Source of the DNA: Pectinatus haikarae | GTDB lineage: Bacteria > Bacillota > Negativicutes > Selenomonadales > Selenomonadaceae | DNA: 64,000 nt | Reading direction: 5' to 3' (one strand) | NCBI RefSeq assembly: GCF_030813505.1 | Contig: NZ_JAUSUE010000002.1 | Shown here: one piece after another, positions 43,241-52,290 of the stretch | Layout: each line of letters begins with the position of its first letter | Numbering within the stretch: position 1 is the stretch's first letter | Translations under genes and position numbers: made by a program | Notes under the pieces: model-generated | The model's database searches: none | The model's input: the letters and a program-made list of their open reading frames with translations, nothing else | Told to the model about the DNA's origin: nothing

Positions 43241-43327
43241 AGAGAACGGCGTCGCGATCATTCTATCCTGTTTAGCGCAGAAACCCTAAAATAAATTATA
43301 TCTCAGCCTTATTTGATTTTTATTCCC

Positions 43328-43357
43328 TTGACACTGTTGATAATCTAAGGGTATAAT
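43328..43357 (+). promoter_or_regulatory. Promoter of the S1-domain gene
   Basis: TTGACA (43328-43333), 18 bases, TATAAT (43352-43357). Both hexamers match the consensus perfectly. Confidence 0.85.
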
Positions 43358-43399
43358 ACCATTAAAATGGCTTAACTTTAAGGAGGATTCAATAATTTT

Positions 43400-43855
43400 A
43401 TGTCAATTGAAGTTGGCAATGTACTCGAAGGCACAGTGACGGGAATAACAAATTTTGGCGCATTTGTTGAACTGCCCGGGGGTAAAGTAGGTCTGATTCA
43501 TATATCTGAGGTTGCCGATGTATATGTTAAGGATGTAAAGGATTTTCTTAAAGAGCGCGATAAGGTAAAAGTTAAAGTTCTTACCATAGACGGCAATAAA
43601 ATCGGGCTATCTATAAAGCAACTTCAAGAAAAAAAACCTCCGCAGCCTGTAGCACCGAGGGTAAATACAGCTCCGGTAAAATTTGTCCCACGAAAAAATT
43701 TTAATACCGATTTTCGCCGGCAGAATAGTATAGGGGCTCCGACCTTTGAAGACAAACTCTCTAAATTCTTAAAAGACAGTGATGAAAAACTTACGGACTT
43801 GCGGAAAAAAACTGATTCAAAGCGCGGCGGTCGTGGTTCACGCCATTATGAATAA
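43400..43855 (+). CDS. S1 RNA-binding domain protein (YabR-like)
   Basis: The 151-residue protein has a single N-terminal S1 domain (about 3-75: VGNVLEGTVTGITNFGAFVE, then GLIHISEVADVYVKD and KIGLSIKQLQ). A basic, proline-containing, disordered tail follows. The domain resembles the repeat of ribosomal protein S1 and PNPase, so it should bind RNA. Its place between divIC and tilS is the conserved firmicute position of yabR. AAGGAGG precedes the ATG. A hairpin terminator follows at 43871. Confidence 0.88.
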   Translation: MSIEVGNVLEGTVTGITNFGAFVELPGGKVGLIHISEVADVYVKDVKDFLKERDKVKVKVLTIDGNKIGLSIKQLQEKKPPQPVAPRVNTAPVKFVPRKNFNTDFRRQNSIGAPTFEDKLSKFLKDSDEKLTDLRKKTDSKRGGRGSRHYE

Positions 43856-43870
43856 TTTATAATTTTCCAA

Positions 43871-43899
43871 AAGCACTCTATTAAAGGGGTGCTTTTTGT
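43871..43899 (+). terminator. Terminator after the S1-domain gene
   Basis: AAGCACTC (43871-43878) pairs with GGGTGCTT (43887-43894), with one G-U pair, followed by TTT. It lies 30 bp upstream of tilS, so it could also limit readthrough into it. Confidence 0.65.
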
Positions 43900-43927
43900 A
43901 TGTAGCTGCCTAAAAGCAGGGAGAACA

Positions 43928-45325
43928 ATGTTAACACGTGTTATAGAATTCAATAAAAAATATCATCTTTTTCATGCAGAAGATCGTATACTTCTCGCTT
44001 GTTCAGGAGGACCGGATTCTTTATGCATGGTACACCTTTTCATGCGGCTGGCAGAAGAGTACAATTTGCAAATATTTGCAGCGCACGTTGAACATGGAAT
44101 AAGAGGAAAAGCTTCTGTGGAAGATGCGCAATTTGTTGAAAAATTTTGCTGTATACAGCATGTCCCTTTTTATTCCAAAAGTGTAGATGCCTGTGCATAT
44201 GCCGACAGACATAAAATATCACTTGAAACCGCTGCACGAGAGCTTCGGTATGATTTTCTTCAGGAGACAGCTGCGCTTCTTGGTTGTTCCGCTATTTCTG
44301 TCGCACACCATCGTGGAGATCAAGCGGAAACGGTTCTTATGCATATATTGCGCGGTGCTGGAATTGACGGACTTTCCGGTATTCGTCCCAAAGCGGGTAA
44401 CATAATACGTCCTCTGCTTGACTGTACACGCGCTGAAATAGAAAACTATTGTGTCAGTTATGATTTACATCCCCGCTATGATGCTACTAATGGAGATATT
44501 GCATATACACGCAATCGGATAAGAATAGAATTACTGCCATATCTGAAAAATTATAATTTTAATGTTGAAGCGTCATTATGCCGAACAGCTGATCTTCTCG
44601 CAGAGGAAAACGACTTTCTGACAACATACTCACAGATTATTTACAGGAAAATTGCTGTCAGGAGCGGCAATAAATGTATATTTTCCCTAGAAGAGCTTTT
44701 GCTTCAGCATGTTGCCATAAAGAGGAAAATCATCCGTCTGGCCATATCAGATTTATGCAATGATCTAAAAGACATAAAAAACATACATATTGATGATATA
44801 ATAAAATTATCTCTAAAAAATAAAACAGGCTCTGTTATAGATCTGCCTAATTCACTAAAAGCGTCAGTGGAATATGGCAAATTAATTATTTTCCTGGAAC
44901 AGATTGATACCATGAACAGTGATCTATATGTTTTGCTCCGGATTCCCGGCAATACAGAGATATTTGACAAGGGTATCACTATAAATGCGGAAGTGGTAAA
45001 TGCATCACAGAAACTTAAAACAAGAAAAGTGTGCTTTATAGACAAAGGTAAACTAGCGGGACGATTGAAAGTGCGTTTGCGGAAAAACGGCGATGTATTT
45101 TCTCCTAAAGGATTGAACGGACATAAAAAATTGAAAGATTTATTTATTGATAATAAAATCCCCCGTGCCAGCCGTGATAAAATCCCTGTGCTTTTTGATG
45201 ATCGTGGTATTGTCTGGGTTGCAGGAATTCAACAGGACAGCCGCTGTGTCCCAACCGAAAAGACAACAGTTTTCATCAGGCTCTCATTGTTAGATGATAA
45301 CAGTATATTGAATTTTAATAATTGA
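43928..45325 (+). CDS. tilS: tRNA(Ile)-lysidine synthase TilS
   Basis: The 465-residue protein has the PP-loop ATP-pyrophosphatase motif LACSGGPDSLCMVHLF, then VAHHRGDQAETVLMHILRG (family HH/DDQ-type site) and RNRIRIELLPYLK. The C-terminal domains carry KNGDVFSPKGLNGHKKLKD and PVLFDDRGIVWVAGI. It makes lysidine-34 in tRNA-Ile(CAU), allowing AUA decoding, and is essential. ATG 43928 follows CAGGGAG; earlier in-frame codons overlap the terminator. It is followed by hpt and ftsH, the conserved order. Confidence 0.95.
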   Translation: MLTRVIEFNKKYHLFHAEDRILLACSGGPDSLCMVHLFMRLAEEYNLQIFAAHVEHGIRGKASVEDAQFVEKFCCIQHVPFYSKSVDACAYADRHKISLETAARELRYDFLQETAALLGCSAISVAHHRGDQAETVLMHILRGAGIDGLSGIRPKAGNIIRPLLDCTRAEIENYCVSYDLHPRYDATNGDIAYTRNRIRIELLPYLKNYNFNVEASLCRTADLLAEENDFLTTYSQIIYRKIAVRSGNKCIFSLEELLLQHVAIKRKIIRLAISDLCNDLKDIKNIHIDDIIKLSLKNKTGSVIDLPNSLKASVEYGKLIIFLEQIDTMNSDLYVLLRIPGNTEIFDKGITINAEVVNASQKLKTRKVCFIDKGKLAGRLKVRLRKNGDVFSPKGLNGHKKLKDLFIDNKIPRASRDKIPVLFDDRGIVWVAGIQQDSRCVPTEKTTVFIRLSLLDDNSILNFNN

Positions 45326-45451
45326 GTTTTTCAGCAGCATTATTATCCAACGGTGTAAAATCTGAATAACGTTTGAAAGGTATCATTATTTAGAGCAGCC
45401 GGATTATCGGATAAAACAATAAACGTTCCAAAATGAAAGGCGGCTCTTTTT

Positions 45452-45988
45452 ATGCATAAGGATTTAGAAAGAATTTTATTTACTGAGGAACAGATTCGCG
45501 AGCGTGTAGTTGCATTAGGAAAACAAATAACAGCTGATTATGACGGCAAAGAAATAGTGGCTGTTGGAATATTGAAAGGCGCTATAGTGTTTTTTGCTGA
45601 TCTTGTGCGTGAAATAAAACTTCCTGTGAAATTTGACTTCATGGCAGCATCCAGCTATGGTGCCAGCACAAAAACCAGCGGAACAGTGAGAATATTGAAG
45701 GATATTGATACAGATATAGAGAATAAACATGTAATAATAGTTGAGGATATAATAGATTCTGGGCTTACGTTAAAGTATCTGAAGGAAAATTTTGAACATA
45801 GGAAAGCTGCAAGTGTGAAGCTGTGTGCAATGCTGAATAAACCGGAAGGCAGACGGACTGATATTAAAGGCGATTATATAGGTTTTGATGTTCCTGATGA
45901 ATTTATTGTCGGCTATGGACTGGATTATGCTAGTACATATCGCAATATTCCTTACATAGGTATTTTGAAAAAGTCAGTGTATGCCTGA
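45452..45988 (+). CDS. hpt: Hypoxanthine phosphoribosyltransferase
   Basis: The 178-residue type I phosphoribosyltransferase has the PRPP-binding motif VIIVEDIIDSGLTLKYL, the flexible-loop region MAASSYGASTKTSG, and the C-terminal purine-contact block DYIGFDVPDEFIVGYGLDYA. It salvages hypoxanthine and guanine. The GAAAGGCGG ribosome-site region lies about 12 nt before the ATG. The conserved tilS-hpt-ftsH order is retained. Confidence 0.96.
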   Translation: MHKDLERILFTEEQIRERVVALGKQITADYDGKEIVAVGILKGAIVFFADLVREIKLPVKFDFMAASSYGASTKTSGTVRILKDIDTDIENKHVIIVEDIIDSGLTLKYLKENFEHRKAASVKLCAMLNKPEGRRTDIKGDYIGFDVPDEFIVGYGLDYASTYRNIPYIGILKKSVYA

Positions 45989-46078
45989 GCCTGGCAATTG
46001 AGAATTTCCATATTTGATGATATAATGTTGTCTCATAGGCTTTACATAATATGGCACTACAATAAGGAGGATTAAATA

Positions 46079-48073
46079 TTGAATAAATTTCTACGAAATG
46101 CCGGCTTTTATGTATTAATCATACTGATAGCAGTTTCGTTGATAGATCATTTTTATAATAACTCATCTAAAAAACCAGAGATTAACTATACTGCGTTTTT
46201 GCAACAGGTAGATGCGAAGAATATTTCAAAGGTAACTATCATTGACAATACTATAAGCGGCACATTATCTGATGGAACAGAATTTACGACCATTGCTCCT
46301 ACTTATCCAAATAACGACACCTCACTGTTGTCAAAACTGCAAACTAATGGTGTGGAAATAAAGGCAGAAAATCCTCCAGACCCACCTCTGTGGACAAGTA
46401 TCTTTACTTCTATTCTGCCGATTATTCTGCTTATTGGTGTTTGGTTTTTTATTATGCAGCAGACTCAAGGCGGCGGCAATCGTGTTATGTCTTTCGGTAA
46501 AAGCCGTGCAAAAATGAATACTAATAAGGTTAAGGTTACCTTTGAAGATGTGGCCGGAGCCGATGAAGCCAAACAGGAATTGGAAGAAGTTGTCGAATTC
46601 CTTAAACATCCTAAGAAATTTAATGACTTGGGTGCTCGTATCCCTAAGGGGGTTTTGCTCTTTGGCCCTCCCGGCACGGGCAAAACTCTTTTGGCTAAAG
46701 CTGTAGCTGGGGAAGCAGGTGTTCCTTTTTTCACAATAAGCGGTTCTGATTTTGTGGAAATGTTTGTGGGAGTGGGTGCTTCGCGCGTCCGTGATCTGTT
46801 TGATCAGGCAAAGAAAAATGCACCATGCATAGTATTTATTGATGAAATAGATGCTGTTGGCAGGCAGCGTGGTGCAGGACTTGGCGGCGGACACGATGAA
46901 CGTGAACAAACACTTAATCAGTTGCTTGTAGAAATGGATGGTTTTGCTGCCAATGAAGGAATAATTATCATAGCCGCTACCAATCGTCCTGATATCCTAG
47001 ATCCGGCGCTTTTGCGTCCCGGTCGTTTTGACAGGCAGATCGTAGTTGACCGCCCCGATATTAAGGGAAGGACAGCTATATTGAATGTACATGCTAAAAA
47101 TAAGCCCATTGATAAGTCTGTTGATTTGGGGATATTGGCAAGACAGACTCCCGGATTCACCGGTGCTGATTTGAGCAATCTGATAAATGAGGGGGCTTTG
47201 TTGTCTGCACGGCGTGATAAGAAAACCATTGGAATGACGGAGCTTGAAGAATCTATTGAACGTGTAATGGTCGGACCGGAAAGAAAATCAAAAGTCATCA
47301 GTGATAAAGATAAACGTTTGACAGCTTATCATGAGGGCGGACACGCTCTGGCCGGGCTGCTGCTAAAAAATGCAGATCCTGTTCATAAGGTGACGATTAT
47401 ACCGCGTGGCCGTGCGGGGGGATATACGCTTAGCCTTCCTAAAGAAGATCGCTCCTATCACACACGCAGCGAATTGATTGATCAATTAAAGGTCACACTC
47501 GGCGGACGTGTTGCTGAAGAGGTTATTTTAAAAGAAATCAGCACAGGTGCTCAAAATGATATTAAGCAGGCTTCACGTATTGTTCGTGACATGATTATGC
47601 AATATGGTATGAGTGATGTGTTAGGGCCTATTTCCTTTGGCGAGGGCAATGATCATCAGGTATTCCTCGGCCGGGATCTCAATAATCAAAGAAATTACAG
47701 CGAAGAAGTGGCCTGTGAGATAGATAAGGAAGTACGCCGTTATATTGAAGAGGCATATGAAGAATGTCGTACACTTATTATTGAAAATATTGATAGACTT
47801 CATTTATTGGCTGCAAAACTTATCGAACATGAAACGTTGACTGCATCACAGTTAAAGGAACTTATGGAGAAGGGCGGTCTCAGCGAAGATAATGATAGCA
47901 GCGATGGTGATAATAACAATCCATCATCTGCCGGAGAAACTACCGATGAACAGACAGCTTCTTCTGAATCAACAGTAGGAACCCATGATAAAACAGATGA
48001 TACTGCTACTGAAGAAAGTCCGGTAAATCCGAAACCAAAGTTTGATTATAATTTGACATCTAACGGAAAGTAG
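46079..48073 (+). CDS. ftsH: ATP-dependent zinc metalloprotease FtsH
   Basis: The 664-residue protein has two membrane segments (about 8-24 and 105-125) flanking a small periplasmic domain. The AAA module carries Walker A GPPGTGKTLL (about 196), Walker B IVFIDEIDAVG and the second region of homology NRPDILDPALLRPGRFD. The M41 protease domain has the zinc motif HEGGHA (about 417; HEAGH is commoner). A low-complexity acidic Ser/Asp/Asn tail of about 60 residues ends the protein. The TTG at 46079 follows AAGGAGG. It degrades membrane and regulatory proteins. A terminator follows. Confidence 0.97.
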   Translation: MNKFLRNAGFYVLIILIAVSLIDHFYNNSSKKPEINYTAFLQQVDAKNISKVTIIDNTISGTLSDGTEFTTIAPTYPNNDTSLLSKLQTNGVEIKAENPPDPPLWTSIFTSILPIILLIGVWFFIMQQTQGGGNRVMSFGKSRAKMNTNKVKVTFEDVAGADEAKQELEEVVEFLKHPKKFNDLGARIPKGVLLFGPPGTGKTLLAKAVAGEAGVPFFTISGSDFVEMFVGVGASRVRDLFDQAKKNAPCIVFIDEIDAVGRQRGAGLGGGHDEREQTLNQLLVEMDGFAANEGIIIIAATNRPDILDPALLRPGRFDRQIVVDRPDIKGRTAILNVHAKNKPIDKSVDLGILARQTPGFTGADLSNLINEGALLSARRDKKTIGMTELEESIERVMVGPERKSKVISDKDKRLTAYHEGGHALAGLLLKNADPVHKVTIIPRGRAGGYTLSLPKEDRSYHTRSELIDQLKVTLGGRVAEEVILKEISTGAQNDIKQASRIVRDMIMQYGMSDVLGPISFGEGNDHQVFLGRDLNNQRNYSEEVACEIDKEVRRYIEEAYEECRTLIIENIDRLHLLAAKLIEHETLTASQLKELMEKGGLSEDNDSSDGDNNNPSSAGETTDEQTASSESTVGTHDKTDDTATEESPVNPKPKFDYNLTSNGK

Positions 48074-48099
48074 CATATTCTCATAAAGATGCTGATAAA

Positions 48100-48155
48100 G
48101 GGGTCTGTCACTTGGAAAAGTATTTTTCAAGCTGGCAGGCTTTTTTATTTTATAT
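48100..48155 (+). terminator. Terminator after ftsH
   Basis: GTCTGTCA and TGGCAGGC arms, with imperfect inner pairing, are followed by TTTTTTATTTT. Confidence 0.65.
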
Positions 48156-48200
48156 GAAAAATGTTCTATAAAAGATAAATTATAAGTAAAATGTAAAAAT

Positions 48201-48234
48201 AAAAGGTCTTCCGTAAAAACGGAAGACCTTTTAT
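48201..48234. terminator. Bidirectional terminator between ftsH and the carboxyltransferase gene
   Basis: A perfect 14-bp stem (48201-48214 with 48219-48232, loop AAAA) begins with four A and ends with four T on each strand. Confidence 0.9.
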
Positions 48235-48302
48235 AAATATCATATAGAGAATTATTGACTATTGGATAGTAAAGCAATTCTGCTATAAATCATTTAAACT
48301 AA

Positions 48303-49766
48303 TTAACCCTTGAAAAATTTTTCTGCTATCTGCGGATTGAGATTATAAAGCAATACATCTTCATCGCTTGCATTAGCACGTCCAAGTTCAGCAAGTTTTT
48401 TTATGGTACGTTTCTTGAAGAATTCTTCCGCAACCTGAGGGAATAAAGCATAAGATAAAATATCTTCTTCGCTAGCGTTAGGATAACCTATTCCTGCAAG
48501 TTCTGCTTTAAATTTATCCATACCCGGTTCGAGCTGATCTGCAGGGCGACCGGTGATAAGATCTTCTTTCTTTATGCCTATCTTGTCAAGCATTTCCTGG
48601 CTGACAGGTGCAGGTGTACGTCCAAATTTGCCGCGGGCGAGATCTTTGAATTCTTTAGGGACCATTTTGTAACGTTCTCCCGTCATAACATTCATCGTAG
48701 CCATAGTACCAACTATTTGGCTGGATGGAGTTACGAGAGGCGGATAACCGACATCAGCACGAACTCTAGGCATTTCGTCAAGCAAATCCTGGTATTTATC
48801 TTCCATTCCTTGTTCTTTCAGCTGATTAACAAGATTAGAAAGCATTCCGCCCGGAATCTGGAAATCAAGAACATTAGGATTGACATCAAAATATCCTTTA
48901 AGACCAAATTCGTCAATAATTTCCTTTTTAACGCCAAGAAAATGTTTAGCAATAGGTGTCATTGCCTTGCGGTCAAGTCCAGTGTTATACTCAGTGTCTT
49001 CAAGAGTGGCTACCATGGTTTCAGTACAAGGCTGAGATGTATCCATGGAGAAAGGCGACAGTGCACAGTCAACAACATCAACTCCAGCTTCGATTGCTTT
49101 TAAATATGTCATAAAGCCAAAACCACTGGTACAATGTGTATGAAGTTGAATAGGAAGCTTGGTTGCCGCTTTGAGTTCTTTTACAAGTTCAGAAGCTGTA
49201 TAGGGTTTCAGCAGACCTGACATATCCTTGATGCAAATAGAATCTACACCCATTTTATCAAGTTCTACAGCAAGATTTGCAAATTCTTTGGTAGTGTGCG
49301 GGCCACCGATGGTATATACCAAACAGCCCTGCACTTCGACAGAATGTTTTACTTCACTTTTTGCTTTTTTAGCTGCATCAATAGCAGTCTTGAGATTACG
49401 CGTATCATTGAGTGCATCAAAAATACGGAAAACGCCTATACCGTGCTGAGCCGCTTTTTTTACAAAAGCACGTACAACATCGTCGGGATAATGATTATAG
49501 CCTAAAAGATTCTGACCACGCAGCAACATTTGGATCGGTGTTTTAAGATGAGCTTTCAGCGTATCAAGACGTTCCCACGGATCTTCACCAAGAAAACGGA
49601 GACAGCTGTCAAATGTAGCTCCTCCCCATGCTTCAAGAGATTTGTAACCAATCGCATCAAGAGCTTCCAATTGGGGAAGCATCTGAGAAAGACGCATACG
49701 AGTAGCTAAAAGAGACTGATGTCCATCGCGCAATACTGTTTCAGTAATTTTAACTTTTTTTGCCAT
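48303..49766 (-). CDS. Carboxyltransferase subunit, oxaloacetate decarboxylase alpha/transcarboxylase 5S type, without biotin domain
   Basis: The 487-residue TIM-barrel enzyme begins with ITETVLRDGHQSLLATRM, has the metal His pair in LPIQLHTHCTSGFG, and the Lys-containing VDSICIKDMSGLLKPY. The C-terminal PYC_OADA-type helical domain follows. There is no MKM biotin site, so a separate biotin carrier is needed, as in methylmalonyl-CoA carboxytransferase 5S or split oxaloacetate decarboxylase. Partner genes are absent here. The C terminus contains two related copies (ASEEDILSYALFPQVAEEFF; ASDEDVLLYNLNPQIAEKFF). The ATG read from 49766 lies 14 nt after AAAGGAG. Confidence 0.85.
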   Translation of the reverse strand: MAKKVKITETVLRDGHQSLLATRMRLSQMLPQLEALDAIGYKSLEAWGGATFDSCLRFLGEDPWERLDTLKAHLKTPIQMLLRGQNLLGYNHYPDDVVRAFVKKAAQHGIGVFRIFDALNDTRNLKTAIDAAKKAKSEVKHSVEVQGCLVYTIGGPHTTKEFANLAVELDKMGVDSICIKDMSGLLKPYTASELVKELKAATKLPIQLHTHCTSGFGFMTYLKAIEAGVDVVDCALSPFSMDTSQPCTETMVATLEDTEYNTGLDRKAMTPIAKHFLGVKKEIIDEFGLKGYFDVNPNVLDFQIPGGMLSNLVNQLKEQGMEDKYQDLLDEMPRVRADVGYPPLVTPSSQIVGTMATMNVMTGERYKMVPKEFKDLARGKFGRTPAPVSQEMLDKIGIKKEDLITGRPADQLEPGMDKFKAELAGIGYPNASEEDILSYALFPQVAEEFFKKRTIKKLAELGRANASDEDVLLYNLNPQIAEKFFKG

Positions 49767-50008
49767 AATTAATAAAACAACTCCTTTTATGATATGCAAT
49801 TAAAAGTGTGATAAGCATTGTTATTTATCCGCAAAAACATTGCCTTCGTTATGAGCGAAAGCTTTCATTTAATCAGAAATCCGATCAGATGTCAAGACAT
49901 AAAAATGCCAGCATCAAAAAGCTGCTGCATGATATTATTTATTTGAAAAATAACCGACATCAAAAACAACGATCGAATAGAATAATTTTTACGAATTAAT
50001 CTAAATAT
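49767..50008 (-). other. Long 5' leader of the carboxyltransferase gene
   Basis: From the promoter at 50009-50037 to the start codon there are about 235 untranslated bases. A hairpin of GCAGCA/TGCTGGC arms (about 49902-49924) is followed by a short T run on the minus strand. A second TTGACA lies near 49888. No riboswitch family is recognised. Confidence 0.4.
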
Positions 50009-50037
50009 AGTATAGATTTTATTATTTGTCTTGTCAA
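50009..50037 (-). promoter_or_regulatory. Promoter of the carboxyltransferase gene
   Basis: On the minus strand TTGACA (50037-50032), 17 bases, TATACT (50014-50009). Confidence 0.8.
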
Positions 50038-50068
50038 TTGGTTAATGTGATTTTTTTAACAATATTTA

Positions 50069-50099
50069 TCGATACAATAAATACTATTTATTGTATCGA
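50069..50099. repeat. Perfect 14-bp palindrome between the ANTAR gene and the carboxyltransferase promoter
   Basis: TCGATACAATAAAT (50069-50082) and its exact inverse (50086-50099) are separated by ACT. There is no immediate T run on either strand. It could be the 3' terminator hairpin of the ANTAR gene or a regulator site 32 bp upstream of the next -35. Confidence 0.6.
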
Positions 50100-50126
50100 G
50101 TTGTGCAATAATTACGAGCAATAATA

Positions 50127-50711
50127 TTATGGTTTATTTTTCAATGTAGAGCGTATTATCGCTTCGGCAACATCCTTGATTGTTCTGCGTTTTGCCATAC
50201 TGTATTGTTGAATGCGGCGATAAGCTTCTGATTCACTTAAGCTGTATGCATCCATCAAAATTCCCTTTGCCCGATCCAGTAATTTACGCATTTCCAGAGA
50301 GTTTTTTGCGTCATTCAATTCAAGTTCAAGCTGTTGTATTTCCCGGAAGCGTGTTAAAGCAATTTCCATGGCTGGAAAAAGATTATCTTCGCGTACCGGT
50401 TTTACAAGATAAGCAAGAACACCGGAATGTTTTGCTTTTTCTACAATATCAGCCTGGCTGAATGCGGTGAGCAGAAGTACAGGTGCGATTTTTTCATCAT
50501 CAATTATTTTGGCGGCTGCTATTCCATCCATTTCCGGCATTTTTATATCCATAATAACAAGATCAGGATGGTATTTTCTAGCCAATTCTACAGCTTTTTT
50601 ACCATTTATAGCCTCACCCACTACATCATGACCTGCTTCTTCCAGTATTTCCTTGAGGTCCATTCTTATAATCGACTCATTGTCTGCTATGACTATTTTT
50701 AACTTATCCAT
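50127..50711 (-). CDS. ANTAR-domain response regulator (RNA-binding antiterminator)
   Basis: The 194-residue protein has a receiver domain with phospho-acceptor D55 (LVIMDIKMPEMDG) and Lys in LVKPVRED. A short coiled coil (about 110-135) leads to a C-terminal ANTAR domain (LLDRAKGILMDAYSLSESEA, then YRRIQQYSMAKRRTIKDVA). ANTAR proteins such as EutV, NasR and AmiR bind paired hexaloop hairpins in leader RNA and prevent termination. Its gene follows the kinase gene by 4 bp. No target is adjacent; the urtA leader is the only candidate seen in this window. Confidence 0.95.
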   Translation of the reverse strand: MDKLKIVIADNESIIRMDLKEILEEAGHDVVGEAINGKKAVELARKYHPDLVIMDIKMPEMDGIAAAKIIDDEKIAPVLLLTAFSQADIVEKAKHSGVLAYLVKPVREDNLFPAMEIALTRFREIQQLELELNDAKNSLEMRKLLDRAKGILMDAYSLSESEAYRRIQQYSMAKRRTIKDVAEAIIRSTLKNKP

Positions 50712-50715
50712 CTAA

Positions 50716-52137
50716 TCATTCACCCCTAATATCCCGCGGAATAGTTATTCTGGCATGCGTGCCGTTATTATTGTACAATTCAAATTTTCCGTCCATATCA
50801 TCTTCTATCAAAGTTCGTACTATTTGAAGACCAAGCGAACGGGACTGCCGCTTTTCAAAACCTATTGGTAAACCGGGTCCGTCATCATATAGGTCTAATA
50901 TATATTTTTCTCTGGTTTTGGTTATTGTAAGACCTATGGTTCCCGAAGCGGTATTTTCAAAAGCATGCTCAAGTGAATTCAATATAAGTTCATTTACAAT
51001 AAGCGCCAAATTGCTGGCTTGCTGCGAAGGCAGGATCACAGTGCCGCCGGAAAATTTTGTTGTCAGCTTAAAGTCGGGAGGCAGCATATTCTGGGAAATA
51101 AGGTTTAATATATTTCTTGTTACTTTAGTTACGTCAATAATTTCTTCTTGCTGCTGCGATAAAAATTCGTGTACAACTGATATGCTGAGAATTCTGTTGA
51201 CACTTTCTTTAAGAGCTGCTTTTACTTCTTGTGATTGGCTGCGGCGTGCCTGTAAACGCAGCAGACTTGCTATTGTTTGCAGATTATTTTTTACTCTGTG
51301 ATGAATTTCTTGTATAACAGCTGATTTTATCAAAAGTTCTTTATCCTTTTTTCTGACTTCAGTAACATCAGATACGATAATTATCCTGTATAAGAGACTA
51401 CCTCCTACTTTTATAGGAATGTCTCGTCTGACTATAGTGATACTGTCAGCGGTCAATTCTTTTTCGTAAGGTTTATCAATAGAAATGGTTTCTTTTGTTA
51501 TTCGCCGCGACAACTGGTGATCAAATAGGTGATAGCCTATCAGATTTATAACACCTAAAATATTATAAATACGCATGGCCGCGGTATTGGCAAATACGAT
51601 GCGGTTGTTCTTGTCAGCGATTATTATTCCATCACTGGATGTCAATGCTCTGAACATGTATGCATCAAGATTTTTGTGGGAGTATGTGAGCAGAGAACAG
51701 GCTGTTCGATAAAGATATGAATATCCCTCTACTTTTGACACACCCGGCTGCATTTCAAAGCTTGCCACAGCAACAATACCGGAAGAATCAAAAATTGCCT
51801 CTGTGTGCATTTCTATGAATTTCCCCCAGCTCCATTCCCGTTTGCCGCTCATGCTTTTTCCTGTTTCAATGGTATATTTTATGAGCGGCTCTTCTTGAAT
51901 TTTTCTCAGGCGGCCCGCTTTACTGTGCTTGAAAGGTGTATATGCCGTGTGGGGCTTGATATGATCTATTATTAAAAATTCAGTTTTCTGTTTTGCATAG
52001 ACATATAAACCGATATTTGCCATAACTAAATCGGCTGTAAACGGCAATGCCATTTTGATGCGCTGCAGTAGATTTATCTGCATAGCGGTAAGGTTAGTAT
52101 TAGTGCGGCAAAGTTCAAGTAAATTATTGTCTGTCAT
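50716..52137 (-). CDS. Sensor histidine kinase, HisKA_2 (PdtaS/EutW-like) type
   Basis: The 473-residue soluble protein has an N-terminal GAF-like sensor (H_kinase_N type; TADLVMANIGLYVYAKQKTE), a PAS domain at about 170-260 (GIIIADKNNRIVFANTAAMRI), and the HisKA_2 phospho-site IQEIHHRVKNNLQTIASLL. The C-terminal HATPase follows (LIVNELILNSLEHAFE, LYDDGPGLP, SLGLQIVRTL). No membrane segment is seen. This kinase class typically pairs with ANTAR regulators, and the gene lies just upstream of one. The start may be ATG 52137 or an in-frame TTG at 52161 (AAAGGA upstream). Confidence 0.93.
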   Translation of the reverse strand: MTDNNLLELCRTNTNLTAMQINLLQRIKMALPFTADLVMANIGLYVYAKQKTEFLIIDHIKPHTAYTPFKHSKAGRLRKIQEEPLIKYTIETGKSMSGKREWSWGKFIEMHTEAIFDSSGIVAVASFEMQPGVSKVEGYSYLYRTACSLLTYSHKNLDAYMFRALTSSDGIIIADKNNRIVFANTAAMRIYNILGVINLIGYHLFDHQLSRRITKETISIDKPYEKELTADSITIVRRDIPIKVGGSLLYRIIIVSDVTEVRKKDKELLIKSAVIQEIHHRVKNNLQTIASLLRLQARRSQSQEVKAALKESVNRILSISVVHEFLSQQQEEIIDVTKVTRNILNLISQNMLPPDFKLTTKFSGGTVILPSQQASNLALIVNELILNSLEHAFENTASGTIGLTITKTREKYILDLYDDGPGLPIGFEKRQSRSLGLQIVRTLIEDDMDGKFELYNNNGTHARITIPRDIRGE

Positions 52138-52244
52138 ATTTTGAATTTCAGCTCCAAACAAGGATCCCTTTATCCGGGGAACAGCTCATTTTTAAAGTCA
52201 TGTTATTTTTAACATTATAGCAAATAAATCATCTGCATAGCAAA

Positions 52245-52278
52245 TAAAAAAAGAGGAAACCCGAAGTTTCCCCTGCCT
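52245..52278 (-). terminator. Terminator of the NlpC/P60 gene
   Basis: GGAAAC/GTTTCC arms around TTCGG, extended by imperfect pairs, are followed on the minus strand by seven T. It lies about 13 bp after the stop codon. Confidence 0.75.
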
Positions 52279-52290
52279 AAGAAAAATACA

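Noticed and set aside
45392..45450. Attenuator hairpin in front of hpt (AGAGC.../GGCTCTTTTT)
   Set aside because: Pairing is short and bulged, and no purine-riboswitch core is present.
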